Source: Vitellaria paradoxa
Lineage: Eukaryota > Streptophyta > Magnoliopsida > Ericales > Sapotaceae
NCBI GenBank assembly: GCA_019916065.1
Contig: CM034236.1
Span: 13,841,167 to 13,905,166, forward strand
DNA length: 64,000 nt
Reading direction: 5' to 3'
The notes beneath the pieces are model-generated. The model searched no databases. It was not told where the DNA came from and saw nothing but the letters and a program-made list of their open reading frames with translations. The position numbers and the translations under genes are program-made. The first letter of the stretch is position 1, and every line of letters begins with the position of its first letter. Positions 22,981 through 35,535 of this stretch are shown here, piece after piece.

Positions 22981-23101
22981 TAGACGTACTATCTAGAAGC
23001 GGTCATACTTCATAGATCGACAATGAGCAAAGAGACGACAACAGTGTCATGGCCAGTGTTTCTGGAACCACTGCCGGAGTTTGAAGTCGGCCCCCTTCCG
23101 A

Positions 23102-23392
23102 TGTTAGAGAATTAGTCAAAGTTGAGGTGTCTACTTGTCCTACTCTGTTGGTGCTTGTGCTGATTTTTTGGCATCTGTTACTATACATGGCTAGTTAATA
23201 GGAATAAGATTAATTGGTGCTATTATTTTGGGTTGTTGCTATTATTTCTCCTTTCTGTTGGTGTACTAATTATTTAAATGCTATTGGTCAATGATGAATA
23301 ATAGAAGTGTGCATGTGCAGAAATTCTGCTTCCTCTGTTCTTATGTTTACTTCCTCAGTTCCTATTTTATTATTCTCTATTCTATTATGTCA
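23102..23392 (+). repeat. Copia 1, 5' LTR
   Basis: It starts TGTTAGAGAATTAG and ends ATTATGTCA directly before the primer site. Bases 23351-23392 are absent from the 3' copy. Confidence 0.88.
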
Positions 23393-23393
23393 G

Positions 23394-23405
23394 TGGTATC
23401 AGAGC
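23394..23405 (+). other. Copia 1 primer binding site (tRNA-iMet)
   Basis: TGGTATCAGAGC, one base after the LTR, is complementary to the 3' end of plant initiator methionine tRNA, the usual primer of copia elements. Confidence 0.92.
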
Positions 23406-23445
23406 TATGGAGAGTGCAGTAGCTATCTTGTAACAACAGTAAAAG

Positions 23446-24227
23446 ATGGCCTCTGAAAATTTTGTGCAACCTGCAATTCTATGTTTTGATGGTCACTATG
23501 ACCATTGGAGCATGCTCATGGAAAACTTCTTGAGGTCCAAAGAATACTGGACGGTTGTTGTTTCTGGAGTAGTAGAACCAACAGCAAGTGTTGTATTGAC
23601 AAATGCGCAAAAAACAGAACTTGAAGGGCTAAAGTTAAAGGATCTCAAAGCCAAAAATTATCTTTTCTAAGCTATTGATCGCTCAATCTTGGAAACCATT
23701 CTTTGCAAGGATACCGCTAAGCATATTTGGGATTCCATGAAGAAGAAGTATCAAGGATTTGTAAGGGCAAAGAGGCAGCAGCTTCAAGCACTTCGCAGGG
23801 AGTTTGAAACACTTCAGATGAAGTCAAGAGAATCAGTTACAGATTATTTTTCTCGGACAATGGCGATTGTGAACAAGATGCAAATCCACGATGACAAGAC
23901 GAAGGATGTCACTATAGTAAAGAAGATTCTTCGATCCATGACACCAAAATTTAATTATGTTGTTTGTGCTATAGAAGAATCTAATGACATTGATGAATTA
24001 TCAGTTGATGAATTACAAAGTTCTTTGTTGGTTCATGAGGAAAAAATCATCCAGCAGGATAAAGAGGAATAAGCATTAAAGGCCTCATCAGAAAGTCACT
24101 CAATACCAAGCAAAGCATATAAAGGACATGGTAGAGGCAGAGGACGTGGTCGAGGAGGCAGAGAAAATAATGATCGTGAATACCAACAAGAGCACCATCA
24201 GCACCAAGAAAATCAATCTCAAGGAAG
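23446..24227 (+). pseudogene. gag: Copia 1 gag (broken)
   Basis: The ATG at 23446 starts MASENFVQPAILCFDGHYDH, typical of the copia Gag N-terminus that binds the element's own RNA and builds the particle. The frame has an in-frame TAA at 23668 and another at 24070. It continues through an Arg/Gly-rich run (GRGRGRGRGGRE) to about 24225, where the frame changes by one base into the zinc-knuckle and protease part. The central UBN2-type Gag region (KHIWDSMKKKYQGF, then a VTDYF-RTMAIVNKM-like stretch) is well preserved. Confidence 0.88.
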
Positions 24228-27200
24228 ATGAAGAAACGTGGAGGCCACCAATCATCGAATTACAAATCGAACTCAGCAGACAAGTCCAATGTTGAATGCT
24301 ACAGATGTCATTGGTATGGTCATTATAAGTCAGAATGTCAAACTAATCTAAATAAACAAAGTGAAGAAAATTCTAACTTTGCAGAAAAGGAAGAAGAGGT
24401 GTCTCTTTTGATGGTTTGTCATATGGCAGAAGAAACTCAACCAAACATGTGGTATTTAGACACCGGCTGCATTAACCACATGTGTGAAGATAAGAAGGCA
24501 TTCTCTGACTTAGATAAATCTTTCTGCAACATTGTTAAGTTCGGTGATAATTCCACGGTTTCTGTTATGGGAAAAAAAAGGGTAACTATCCGAACCAAAG
24601 AAAATTCCACTCACACTATTTCTAATGTTCTTTTTGTGCTGGATTTAAAAACCAACTTGCTAAGTGTGGGTTAGCTGCAAGAAAAAGGATATGAGATTTC
24701 TATCAAAGATGGAGTGTGTCGAATTCAAGATACAAAGTTGGGCTTAATTGCTCAAGTTAATATGTCGGCGAATCGTATGTTCCCGCTTTATCTCCACAAC
24801 ACCACACATTCATGTTTCTCAGCAAAATTGAAGGATGCAGCATGGTTGTGGCATTTTCACTATGGTCATCTAAACTTTGGGGGATTGAAGACTCTATGGG
24901 AGAAAGATATGGTGACAGGTCTTCCACAAATTGTTCCTCCCTTAGAAGTTTGTGAAGACTGTGTTGTTAGTAAACAACACCGTAATCCATTTCCACAGGG
25001 CAAATCATGAAGAGCAAAGAAGGTACTAGAATTGGTTCATTCTGACATTTGCGGGCCAATAACACCATGTTCTAATGGAGGTAAAAGATATATAATCACC
25101 TTCATTGATGATTTTAGTCAAAAAAATATGGGTGTATTTCTTGTAGGAAAAATCTAAAGCTTTTGCAGCCTTTAAAAGTTATAAAATACTTGTGGAGAAA
25201 GAAGTCAGCTGCCCCATAAAAATTTTTTGCACTGATCGAGGTGGAGAATACAACTCACATGAATTTGTAAATTTTTGTGAGACTTAAGAATTAGAAGGCA
25301 ACTTACAACAGCATTCACTCCTCAACAAAACGGAGTTTGCGAGAGGAAAAATCACACTATTATGAATATGGTGCGAAGCCTTTTGTCAAGAAGTGAAGTT
25401 CCGAAAAGCTTTTGGCCTGAAGCTGTTAATTGGACTATACATATTTTGAACAGAAGTCTCACTCTTGTTGTCCAAAATATGAACCAAGAGGAAGCTTGGA
25501 GTGAACTTGGTGTAGATCATTTCAAAATTTTTGGGTGTATTGCCTATGCTCATATTCCAGATAAGAAGAGGAGAAAACTGGACAATAAAGAAGAAAAATG
25601 CATTTTTCTTAGTGTTAGTGACCAATCAAAAGCCTATAAACTGTACAATCCTAGCACTAAGAAAATCATTCTTAGTCGAGATGTTATTTTTGATGAAGAG
25701 AAGTTCTAGTCGTGGAACAATGATGCCGTTAGACAACAAATTCCTGCAAATTTTGATAGAGACACTGTAGAAGACCGACAGTAGCTAATGGAGAACTTAC
25801 AACAGCTAACTACCAATCAAGATGAGCATGTAGCAGACCCAAACTCGCCTGTAGCTGTAGTTGAACAAAGGCCTCAACGTGTTAGAAGAAAACCTACATG
25901 GATGACTGATTATGAGGTACCTGGAATTGATCAATCTAAAGATCCACTTACACACTTTGCTCTATTTTCATATTGTGATCCTACCACTTTTGCAGTGGCT
26001 ATCAAAGAATCAAAATGGCGGAAGGCTATGGGTGAAAAAATTGCTGCAATTGTAAGGAACAATACTTGGGAGCTGACTGAGCTTCCAAGAGGGCGCTAGG
26101 TAATTGGTGTCAAGTGGGTGTACAAGACAAAATTAAAGGAGAATGGCAAAGTCGACAAATATAAGGTGCGCTTAGTAGCTAAAGGCTATAAGCAAGAGTT
26201 TGGTGTGGATTATAAAGAAGTATTTGCCCTTGTTGCACGACTTCATACAGTGAGATTGGTGCTTGCATTAGCAGCTCAAAGCTTATGGCCTATTTTTCAG
26301 ATGGATGTCAAATCAGCTCTTTTACATGCAGACTTGGCCGAACAGGTATTTGTTGATCAACCTCCTGGCTATGTTAAATTTGGGGAAGAGCATAAGTTGT
26401 ATAAATTAAAAAATGCCCTATACGGACTAAAACAAGCCCCAAGAGCTTGGTATAGTCGTATTGATGCTTATTTTTCTAAGGAGGGATTTAATAAATGTCC
26501 ATATGAGCATACACTTTTTACAAAAATTGGAGATGGTGGTAATATGCTTATTGTTTGTTTGTATGTGGATGACTTGATTCATACTGGAAATGATAGTGCC
26601 ATGTTTGAAAGCTTTAAGAAGTCCATGATGGTTGAATTTGAGATGTCTGATCTTGGATTAATGCATTATTTTCTTGGCATTGAAGTGGTGCAAGCTGATG
26701 TTAGAATTTTTATTTCTCAAAAGAAATATGTTCAAGAAATTTTAGACAAGTTTCAAATGAAGAATTGTAATTCTGTTACCACTCCAACTGAAGTCAGCTT
26801 GAAGCTTACTAAAGATCCTGGAGGGAAAACTGTTGATAGCACCCTTTACAAGCAAATAGTGGGAAGTTTTATGTATTTGACGGCCACACGGCCTAATATT
26901 ATGCATGCTGTAAGCCTCATCAGTAGGTACATGGAATGTCCAAGGGAGCTGCATCTCCTAGCAACAAAAAGAATTTTTCGCTACTTGAAAGGTACTGCTA
27001 ATTATTGTTTGTTCTATAGGAAAGGTGAAATTTCAGACTTGTTTAGTTTTATGGATAGTGATTATGCTGGAGATTTGGATGATAGAAAAAGCACATCTGG
27101 TTATGTTTTTATGATTGGTTCTGAAGCAATTTCATGGTCATAAAAAAAGCAATCAATTGTGACTTTATCAACTACAGAAGCTGAGTTTGTAGCAGCAACG

Positions 27201-27512
27201 GCATGTGCTTGTCAAGCAATTTGGTTGCGAAAGATTCTTGAGGAGCTTTATTTCAAGCAAAAATGGCCAACTCTCATTTACTATGACAGCAGTTCAGCAA
27301 TAAAACTCTCCAAAAATCCTGTTCTCCATGGAAGAAGCAAACACATTGATGTAAAATATCATTTCTTGAGAAATCTCACAAAAGAAGAAACAATTGATCT
27401 TATCTATTGTAGGAGTGAAGACCAAGTTGCTGACATATTAACAATGCCCCTTAAATTGTCAGCATTTCAAAAACTTAGGAAGCTACTTGGTGTTTTGGAA
27501 AGTCCAGTTTGA
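24228..27512 (+). pseudogene. pol: Copia 1 pol (protease, integrase, RT, RNase H; broken)
   Basis: Domains in order. The zinc knuckle is CYRCHWYGHYKSEC (CX2CX4HX4C) at 24297. Protease has the active site LDTGCINHM at 24457. The GAG-pre-integrase part has the paired His and Cys residues (LWHFHYGHLN; CEDCVVSKQH). The integrase core follows (VHSDICGP, CTDRGGEYNS, TPQQNGVCERK). RT has YVDD at 26562-26573. RNase H carries TLSTTEAEFVAA, and the product ends at 27512. Damage: stops at 24672, 25008, 25707 and 26097, and at 27141 within the SWS-stop-KKQS motif. A one-base insertion in the A-run near 25120 is offset by a one-base loss near 25285. All catalytic motifs survive, so the decay is recent, which agrees with the similar LTRs. 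Confidence 0.9.
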
Positions 27513-27546
27513 TTGTAGATAATCTTCATTAAACTGATGTTTCAGT

Positions 27547-27559
27547 TTAAGGGAGGGAA
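27547..27559 (+). other. Copia 1 polypurine tract
   Basis: The purine-rich TTAAGGGAGGGAA lies directly before the 3' LTR, the expected plus-strand primer position. Confidence 0.85.
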
Positions 27560-27808
27560 TGTTAGAGAATGAGTCAAAGTTGAGGTGTCCACTTGTCCTA
27601 CTCTATTGGTGCTTGTGCTGATTTTTTGGCATCTGTTACTATACGTGACTAGTTAATAGGAATAAGATTAGTTGGTACTATTATTTTGGGTTGTTGCTAT
27701 TATTTCTCCTTTCTGTTGGTGTACTGATTATTTAAATGCTATTGGTCAATGATGAATAATAGAAGTGTGCATGTGCAGAAATTCTGCTTCCTCTGTTCTT
27801 ATTTTTAC
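27560..27808 (+). repeat. Copia 1, 3' LTR (short at its end)
   Basis: It matches the 5' LTR from TGTTAGAGAAT to CTTATTTTTAC without indels and then passes into unrelated sequence, 42 bases before the expected end. Confidence 0.88.
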
Positions 27809-28208
27809 AGGACCAAAAAGTTCAAAGGTTATCAATATTGTAAGCTGAATAAGCTTCCCCGGGGAAGTAAATAATTAATGAAACCTGCGGTTTTATAACT
27901 AAAGGTGTATTAGTGGTATGAGTGAGCTTGTATCAGTCGTCGCATTTTATTTTATTTTATATATATACATATGTATTTGTGCTATTTACATTTTCATGAT
28001 CAATTGAGCTAGATTGATTATCTTTCGGTGTTGTGCAATACTGCATTTATGTTTTACATTTAACGTTTTGATTTTTTAATCATCCTTCCTAAACAAAATA
28101 TCTAATATAAAAACGAACAGGTGTAAAACAATAAAAAATTACACGAATTACGGATCTTAACACCATAGAACTGTAATCCTCTTAATTAAAAGTATACTTT
28201 TGAAGATT

Positions 28209-28352
28209 TGATGGAGGCTACGTTTGATTTGTTAAAAAATTTTAAAAATTTTTAAAAATTTTTAAAAATTATTCACTTTTTATCTCACAAATTATAAACC
28301 CACAACTTATCTTATTTTATATTATTTTTTATCACTCTAAACACACTCTTTG
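28209..28352 (-). mobile_element. MITE copy, same family as 38198-38355
   Basis: The reverse complement reads GAGTGTGTTTAGAGTGATAA, then AAGATAAGTTGTGGGTTTAT, then GAGATAAAAAGTGAAT. This aligns along most of its length with the element at 38198-38355. The outer ends pair imperfectly (GCTACGTTTGATTTGTTAAAA with the reversed right end). Confidence 0.55.
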
Positions 28353-28800
28353 TGTGATTCATTGCATGTTGAGGCCTTGCCAAAATTTGGTTCGAGCACC
28401 TCTTACCCCCAACAAAAATTTTATATATATTTTAATTTTATCTTCACATTTATGGATACTAGATAGAATAGGTAACTGTTACTTCTACTAATCATATCCA
28501 ATTATAACCATTTTTTAACTTCTTTGCCTAATTACTGATATGCAAAATAGCGACTTTTTCAAAATTTTAAGTTGAATTTTATATTAAATTTATATTTAAG
28601 TTCCTCATATTTAGTAATTAATATCAAGTTCTTTTATTTTAAATTTATAAATATAAACACAATCTTAATTATGATATATTCACAATTTAAATTTTTTTAA
28701 TAAATATCAAAATGCACGTGTCATGTAATTAATAATAAATTACTTTTATGATGTATTGAATTACAAATTTAGTAAGGGAATGGGAAAGGAACCCAACAAA

Positions 28801-28821
28801 AGAGAGAGAGAGAGAGAGAGA
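28801..28821. repeat. (AG)10 microsatellite
   Basis: An uninterrupted AG run. Confidence 0.95.
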
Positions 28822-30215
28822 TATTATAATGCACACATGTTAAAAAAATTACATTGTTAGGGTAACGACCAGAAATGAGATTGAATTTGTTGTAGGAATA
28901 TTGATAGAATTACTATTAATTTAAGTTAGAAGGAGTGTGAACACAATCAATCAACAATGTAACTTGTACAATTTAATTTTAATTACTGTTTGAAACTCGC
29001 ACAATAAAAACTGATCGAGTAGAGGGGGAAGAAGAAATCTTTTCTCTTTATATATATTATTCTTAGTTTAGGAGACAATTAATAAAATGAAAGTGAAGAG
29101 GGAAGCGAAAAGACAATCCCTTTTTTTTTTTCCTTCACTTTTTTATTTTCGAAAATTAAACAAAGAAAAATAATTTTTTTCATTTTTATTTGCAAATATT
29201 AAATTGAAAATAAGTAAATAAAAATTTTCACAAATTTTTCATTTCTTTTTTCAATTTCACTCCGCCGTCTTTTATTTTATTTTTGACGTCCAAAAATATT
29301 GGTTATGTTTAACGTAACTTATGCAGATTGAAAGCATACATGAAGTGCTTTTTTAGAAAAATGACACTTAGTTTCAAAAAAAAAAAAATTAAAAAAATTA
29401 AATTGAGCAATAGAGGGAATGTGGGTAATGTTGGTTAAGCCCTGTTCGGAGTGCCAATAAAAGCAAAAAATTATCAAATTATGAATTGTTGGGGTGTTTG
29501 GTATATTTCTTAAACAGTTGGAGAAATTTAAAAAAAAGTAGCAAAAGTTAAAGAAAGTTGCAAAAGATTGAAAGTTTTTGTGTAAAAATAGTCAAAAAAA
29601 GAAAAAAAGATTTTTAGTCAAATTTACACTCCAAACATGTACCAAATAATTTGATTGGAAAATATGTACATTTTTTGTAAGTATTAAGGCTAAGAAAGGT
29701 GAAAAAAGAAAAAAAAAAAAAAAGCTAATTGATTTTTCCTTGTGAAATAATTGGATGAACTAACAATTTGATTAATTTCGCACGAAAATAATTTACATTA
29801 AGTGCACTTTTACGTTACGTTTGGAGCATAAATTTGTGGAAGGAAAAAAAAAAGAAAGAAAATAGTAAGAATATAAAATAAAATGAAAAAGTTAATTATT
29901 GTTTATTAAATTAAAAAATAAGACAAAATAAATAAAAATTTATCAACAAAATTTAACTTTTACATAATTAAATATAAAAAATTGAATAAATTATAAATTT
30001 TATTTTTTTAATTTTTATTTTCTTTTTACAAATTCAAGCACTGAATACAGTATTAACTTTTTTGACCGCTGGGTCATCCATCAATTGCAGCAACTTCCCT
30101 TTCCCTCGTTTTCATTTCTAGAATTCCCTAGTAGAGATTAAACTCGATCGGGTCGGTCCGCCCATCCGAACTTCATACAGACCACCCCCACCTAATTTTT
30201 TCTTTTTTAAACTTA

Positions 30216-30610
30216 GGTTATATTTGAAGTGACAAAAAATAATAAAAAATATTATTTGAATAATTTTTTAATATTTGGCGTACAGTCACTAAATCATGTT
30301 TTTTAGAAATGAATAGAAAAATTTTTTAACTTTTGCGTTAGTTTTTTAAAAAGAAAAACTGTCGTGAACTGTTTTTTTTTTTGGAACCGTTAGAATGATT
30401 TTATATTAGAATTTATTGAAAGTCATTGAAAAATTTTTGGAATTTATAAAAAATTTATTAGCGTTTGTAAAAAGTTTTGGGATATGTAAATATATATAAA
30501 TTTATAAAAATTTCATGAAGTACGAAAAATGCAAAATGTGTTAGGAAATTTTAGAAATTTTCAGAAGTTTTTAAAGTTTTTCAATGATTTTCATTACACC
30601 AAACACTCCC
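30216..30610. mobile_element. PIF/Harbinger-like MITE, 395 bases
   Basis: The left end GGTTATATTTGAAGTGACAA pairs with the reversed right end GGGAGTGTTTGGTGTAATGA. The flanking duplication is TTA (30213-30215 and 30611-30613), a TWA target. The ends are related to those of the 28209 and 38198 elements (TTTGGAGTAACAAAAA type). No coding capacity. Confidence 0.6.
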
Positions 30611-30613
30611 TTA

Positions 30614-31550
30614 GAGTATTTAGCCCAATTTGTCTGTAACTTGACTAAATTTTAAAATTTTGGAATGAACAACCAAATAACCCCTCCAGTTATCTAAAAA
30701 CACTCAAATTAATAACCACTAAAGAACATATTTAAAGATTTACTAGTTGAACAATAATATATTGGACAGTTAAATTTGATTTATTGTTTTTGTAATAGTA
30801 AATTACACTTATCTCAAAAATTACATTTGCACCCCATACTTCAAATTGTAGATAGTGAATAAAATTTTCCTATTTTCTCACCTCCCAATTCACAAAATTC
30901 TCTCATTTGTTTTTCTTTCTATCAAATCTTGTGTTGTGCAAAATTTTTAAGCTTTCAAGTGGTGTTTGGATGATAAAAAAAAAAAATTAAAAAAAATTGG
31001 TATAAAAACAAACACGACGAAATTTGAAATATTATAAAATGTTTAAAAAAATTTGATAAATTACCTCCTCTATATATTTCCTAAAAAATAATTTTTATCA
31101 TAAAATAAAAGTATTTATCATATTATAATTATATCTTAAATTAAATTTTTATGTAAAAACTTTTATAGCATTATTAAGTATGCAAAAGATATGTGAAAAG
31201 AGATATGAACAGCTGTATAATTTTAATTAATAAAAAAATAAAATGGAGTATAAAAAATTATTTGTGAAGTACAAATAAACTCACCTAATAATTAATATAT
31301 TTAATGTATAAAGAAGTATGACAAACACAATGGTTGCTGGTTATTCATTCGAAAAATAAAAAGAGTTGCTAGAATTGTAATATAACCAAGCTGGTAATCA
31401 AGCACATGAAGTCCGTAGATTTCGATTTACATGAAAATTGAAGTCCTAAAAATTGATTTAAGCCTGTGAAAGAAAATGTAACAAACACTAAATAGAAAAA
31501 AAAATAAAACAAAAATGAGGGAGGAAACAAAGAATTGGACTCAGCATGTA
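30614..31550. other. Gene-free stretch, 3' flank of the FEX pseudogene
   Basis: AT-rich with A-runs and no coding signal. For the minus-strand FEX pseudogene this would be the downstream flank. No unambiguous polyadenylation signal stands out in such AT-rich sequence. Confidence 0.5.
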
Positions 31551-31768
31551 TTAATTGTAACCCTTCACCCAAACGGGTACAGAGTAAATCAGTGTTCCGA
31601 GGGTGAACGACGTTACAATAGTAATCAAGGCATACTTATATGCCTCAAAGGGTGTTTGCTCTTCCTCATCGCGTGGAACTTAGCCATGAAAGTGGAAACA
31701 GTGCTTAGACAACCCATCAGCCCAAACTGCCAACCATTTGCAACAGTATCACAGTTCTTCGTTTTCAC
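31551..31768 (-). pseudogene. FEX: FEX last exon (second CrcB domain, C-terminus)
   Basis: After a splice acceptor (TTGAATTCAG, 31778-31769) the exon reads VKTKNCDTVANGWQFG, then LMGCLSTVSTFMAKFHAMRK, and ends in LGTLIYSVPVWVKGYN before the TAA at 31553-31551. The GCLSTVSTF segment is the channel-lining signature of the second CrcB domain. One base is missing near 31643 (AGG-CA where AGGGCA is expected), which shifts the frame for the last 31 codons. With that base the exon is 73 codons including the stop. Confidence 0.88.
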
Positions 31769-31912
31769 CTGAATTCAACAAAATAACTTGTTTCAGTAAG
31801 AATTTGTGTGGGGTACAAAAATTGGTTAAGCCAATGCAATTATGTGAATTATCAAATGCCGTATTGCTAAAAGATCACAGGATGTGTCCATAAACATATA
31901 AAATGTGGACTT

Positions 31913-32278
31913 TGTTGGGATAAATTGAACAAGAACAAACTCAATTAGCAGAGAAAATCCAAACAATTTTGTTACAAAGACAAATGAATTTACAAAACAA
32001 TCTCTCACACAAAACTCTCTATATCTCTCTCTGTCTTTGGCTTCTCACTTCACTCCACACCTCATACCCTCATCTTTACTCTCTATTTATAGACAAGTGA
32101 GAGTGAAAACGGACAACCAACAATTCGGTTCATTAAATACATAGCTAATGAAGTCAATGTCAGTGTTGCTGATTTTCGGCACTAGCTGACACAGGCGGTT
32201 GAATTCCAGCACAAATTTGACATCGGAGCACTTCTTAGTGCTTCTGGTGCCTTCCATGGGTGTGGATATCACCTAGCA
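31913..32278 (-). repeat. Copia 2, 3' LTR
   Basis: In element orientation it runs from TGCTAGGTGATATC (32278) to ATCCCAACA (31913). TATAAATA at 32091-32084 is the LTR TATA box. Confidence 0.9.
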
Positions 32279-35200
32279 AATCTCCCCTTCCACATCCATG
32301 GGAGGAAGGAATGCCAACTATTGGATTCATACCTGCCATACTCTGACAAAATTTGAACTTCTCTTTTGTGATTACCTTTGTTAGTATATTGGAAGGGTTC
32401 TTATCTGTGTGTAGCTCTATCAATTTCTTATCCAGCACCTCTCGCAGCCAACGATAACGAACATCAATGTGCTTGGTGTGAGAATGATACGTATTATTCT
32501 TGCTCAGATCCAATGCACTTTGACTGTTGCAATACAAGATGGACCTTTCTTGTTTTGATCCCAATTCTTGGAGAAATCATTGTAACTAAAGAATTTCTTT
32601 ACGTGATTCACCAGCAGCGATATACTCTGCCTTGGTTGTAGATAAAACAACACATTTTTGTATTTTGGACTGCCATGAGACAGTTCCTCTTATAAAAGTG
32701 AATAAATAACTTGATGTAGATTTTCTACAATCAAGGTTTCTTGCCATATCGACATTTGTAAAACCTTCCAAGAATGGTTTTGAATCTCCAAGGCATAAAC
32801 ACCAACTAGACGTACTCTTTAGATATTTGAGGATCCACTTGACTGCTTCCCAATGTTCCTTTCTAGGATTTAAAAGAAATCTACTCACAACACCAACAGT
32901 ATGAGCAATACCTGGCCAGATGCAGACCATTACATACATCAGGTTTCCTATTGTTGAAGAATAAGGAATAACTGTCATCTCATCTCTACTTTCTTTAGTA
33001 GAGGGACACATCTTCTTGCTTAACTTAAAGTGATTGGCCAAGTGTGTGTTAACTGGCTTAGCATTCTTCATATTGAATCTGTTAATCACCTTCTCAATAT
33101 ACTTCCTTTGTGATAACCATAGCTTCTTGGCCTTTCTGTCTCAAATGATTTGCATTCCCAAAATCTGTTGTGCTGGACCCAGATCCTTCATGTCAAAAGA
33201 CTTGGACGGCTCCTGCTTCAATTTTCCTATCTCCTCGGGACTCTAACCAACGATAAGCATATCATCTACATAAAGTAGTAGGATGATAAAATTTCCATCA
33301 GAAAATCTTTTAATATACACACACTGGTCTATAGCTTTTTTGCTATATCCATGACTTACCATAAATAAGTCAAACTTCTTATACCTCTGTCTTGGTGCTT
33401 GCTTAAGCTCGTATAAACTTTTCTTTACCAGTAGACTAGGTGTTCTTTCCCTTTCACCTTGAACCCTTCTGGTTGCTTCATATAAATCTCTTCCTCTATG
33501 TCTCCATGGAGAAAGGCAATCTTAACATCCATCTACTTGAGTTCAAGGTTCATGCTGGCTAGTAATCCCAGAATTACTCATATGGAAGTCATATTCACCG
33601 CTGGTGAGAATATCTCATCAAAATCAATACCTTACTTTTGTCTAAAACTTTTGACAACCATGCGAGCTTTGTATTTTACGGTATTATCTCCATTCCTTTT
33701 CAACCTGAACACCCATTTGTTCTTCAAAGCTTTCCTGCCTCTAAGAAGTGGTACTATCTCACAAGTATGATTCTTCTGCAAAGAATTCACCTCATCTTGC
33801 ATAGCTTTCATCCATTTCTCTGCATCTTTATGATTCGGTGCCTCTTAAAAACTCTCAAGCTCCCATTCGTCAGTAAGTAAGATATACTCAGAAGCTAGAT
33901 ACCTAGTTGATGGCATGTGTTCTCAGGGTGTCCTCTACGTTTGAGTTTTTGGAACCTCTAGTAGCTGGGTTTGGTCCCTCTGCTCAGCACCTTCTAGTTC
34001 TGGAACATCATCAACATCATCATCTGTATCTGAATCTCCTACTTCTAGAACTTTACCTGGTTGCTCTCCCCCATCTATAGTATCTTGTGATAAGGTGTTT
34101 GAAAATGGGGCAAAGAGTACTAATATCTTTAGATTTCTTGGCTTCTTGAAGATCATCAAGGATTTGACTTTCATGGAATATTACATCTCTACTTCTGGTT
34201 ATCTTCCTGTTCTTCGGGTCCCACGGTCTGTACCCAAATTATTCTTCTTCGTATCCTAGGAAAACACATGGGATAGCTCTGTCATCCAACTTGGATCTCT
34301 GTTCCTTCGGTACGTGTGCAAGTGCCTTGTACCCAAACACTCTCAGATGAGAGTAAGAGATATTTTTGCCAGACCAAACCTCCTCTGGGATGTTGAATCC
34401 CAATGGAACGAATGGAGATCTGTTGATTAGATAGCAAGCTGTTAGAACAGCTTCCCCCCAAAATGATTTAGGTAGCTTAGCCATTCGAAGCATGCATCTA
34501 ACTTTTTCAACAATTGTCTGATTCATCCTTTCAGCGACACCATTATGCTATAGGGTACCTGGTACTATTGTCTCATGCCGAATGCCGTGTTCTACACTGT
34601 AAGCTTCAAATGCATGTGATGTGTATTCTCTACCATTGTCTGTACGAAGACACTTTAGTAATTTTCTAGTTTATCTTTCTACCATGGCAAAGATTTGTTG
34701 AAAACATTGAAACACTTGATCTTTGGTCTTCAATAGGTACACTCATACTTTGCGTGATGCATCATCAATGAAGGTTGCAAAATACATGTTGCCACCTAAT
34801 GACTAATTCTTTGGGACCACGAACATCAGTATAGACCATACTCAAGAGTTCAATTTTTCTTCTTGTAGACAAGCTGAATGAGACTCTGTGGTGTTTTCCA
34901 AATAAGTAGTATTCACAGGGATTTAAATTTATGCCTTTGGCTGAAGGAATTAGAGAAATTTTCACCAATATCTTCAAACGTTTTTTGCTCATGTGGCCAA
35001 GTCTTCTGTGCCACAAGTTTGGTAACGTCTCATTTTCAATAGCATTCAAGCTATCGGAACATACCTTCACTTTCATCTTGTATAGTGTGCAGCTTGCTTC
35101 TCCTTTGACAACGATTAGTGATCCCTTTGTTGGCTTCCATTTGCCATTACCAAAATAATTATCATAGCCTAATTGATCTAGTGCAATGCCGGAGATAAAA

Positions 35201-35480
35201 TTTAAGCATAAGTTTAGGACATGCCTTACATCCTTCAACACCATCGTGCACCTAACATTGGTTTGGATGCAAATGTCTCCTATGCCCACAATCTTCAACT
35301 GACTTGTGTTGCCCATTCTGATAACACCAAAATCTCCAGCTTTGTATGGGGTAAAGAACTCCCTTTAAGAAGTAGCATGGTGGGATGTAACTGTATCGAC
35401 GATCCATTCTAAACTTTGATCTTCAAGGTGAAGACATTCTTGTTCTTTGACTGCAAGTACCACCACAACTTCGGATAAAG
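32235..35480 (-). pseudogene. pol: Copia 2 pol (broken)
   Basis: Protease: WIVDTVTSHHATS at about 35400, a DT-V form of the active site. The GAG-pre-integrase region is LWHRRLGHMSKKRL (about 35010). Integrase continues to TIVEKVRCMLRMAKLPKSFW and the VFGYKALAHVP end (34250-34520). RT has YVDD at 33272-33261. RNase H has VVLSTTKAEYIAAGE (about 32640) and TKHIDVRYRWLRE (about 32450). Pieces lie in all three minus frames, so at least four frameshifts are present, and stops are frequent. The last frame reads without a stop through the polypurine tract and into the LTR, ending at 32235, so the normal stop codon has been lost. Confidence 0.88.
32279..32294 (-). other. Copia 2 polypurine tract
   Basis: On the minus strand GTGGAAGGGGAGATT precedes the 3' LTR start. 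Confidence 0.8.
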
Positions 35481-35535
35481 TAGCTGTTGTGTTACTGCTA
35501 TCCTCTATCTTATTTTGTGTATTGCCATGCTTTTG

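Larger units (their letters stand above)
23102..27808 (+). mobile_element. Ty1/copia LTR retrotransposon 1
   Basis: A full-length but inactive copia element: 5' LTR, tRNA-iMet primer site, gag, protease, integrase, RT, RNase H, polypurine tract and 3' LTR, in that order. The integrase before RT arrangement defines copia. The LTRs begin TGTTAGAGAAT and differ at about 9 of 249 comparable positions, so insertion was moderately recent. The coding region carries several stops and frameshifts. No target duplication can be seen because the 3' LTR lacks the last 42 bases present in the 5' LTR. Confidence 0.92.
27809..30215. other. Gene-free stretch with MITE-like pieces
   Basis: AT-rich. It holds a MITE copy at 28209-28352, (GA)n at 28801-28821, and a possible small element at about 29445-29640 with ends CTGTTCGGAGTGCC and, reversed, CATGTTTGGAGTGTA. 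There is no coding frame. Confidence 0.5.
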
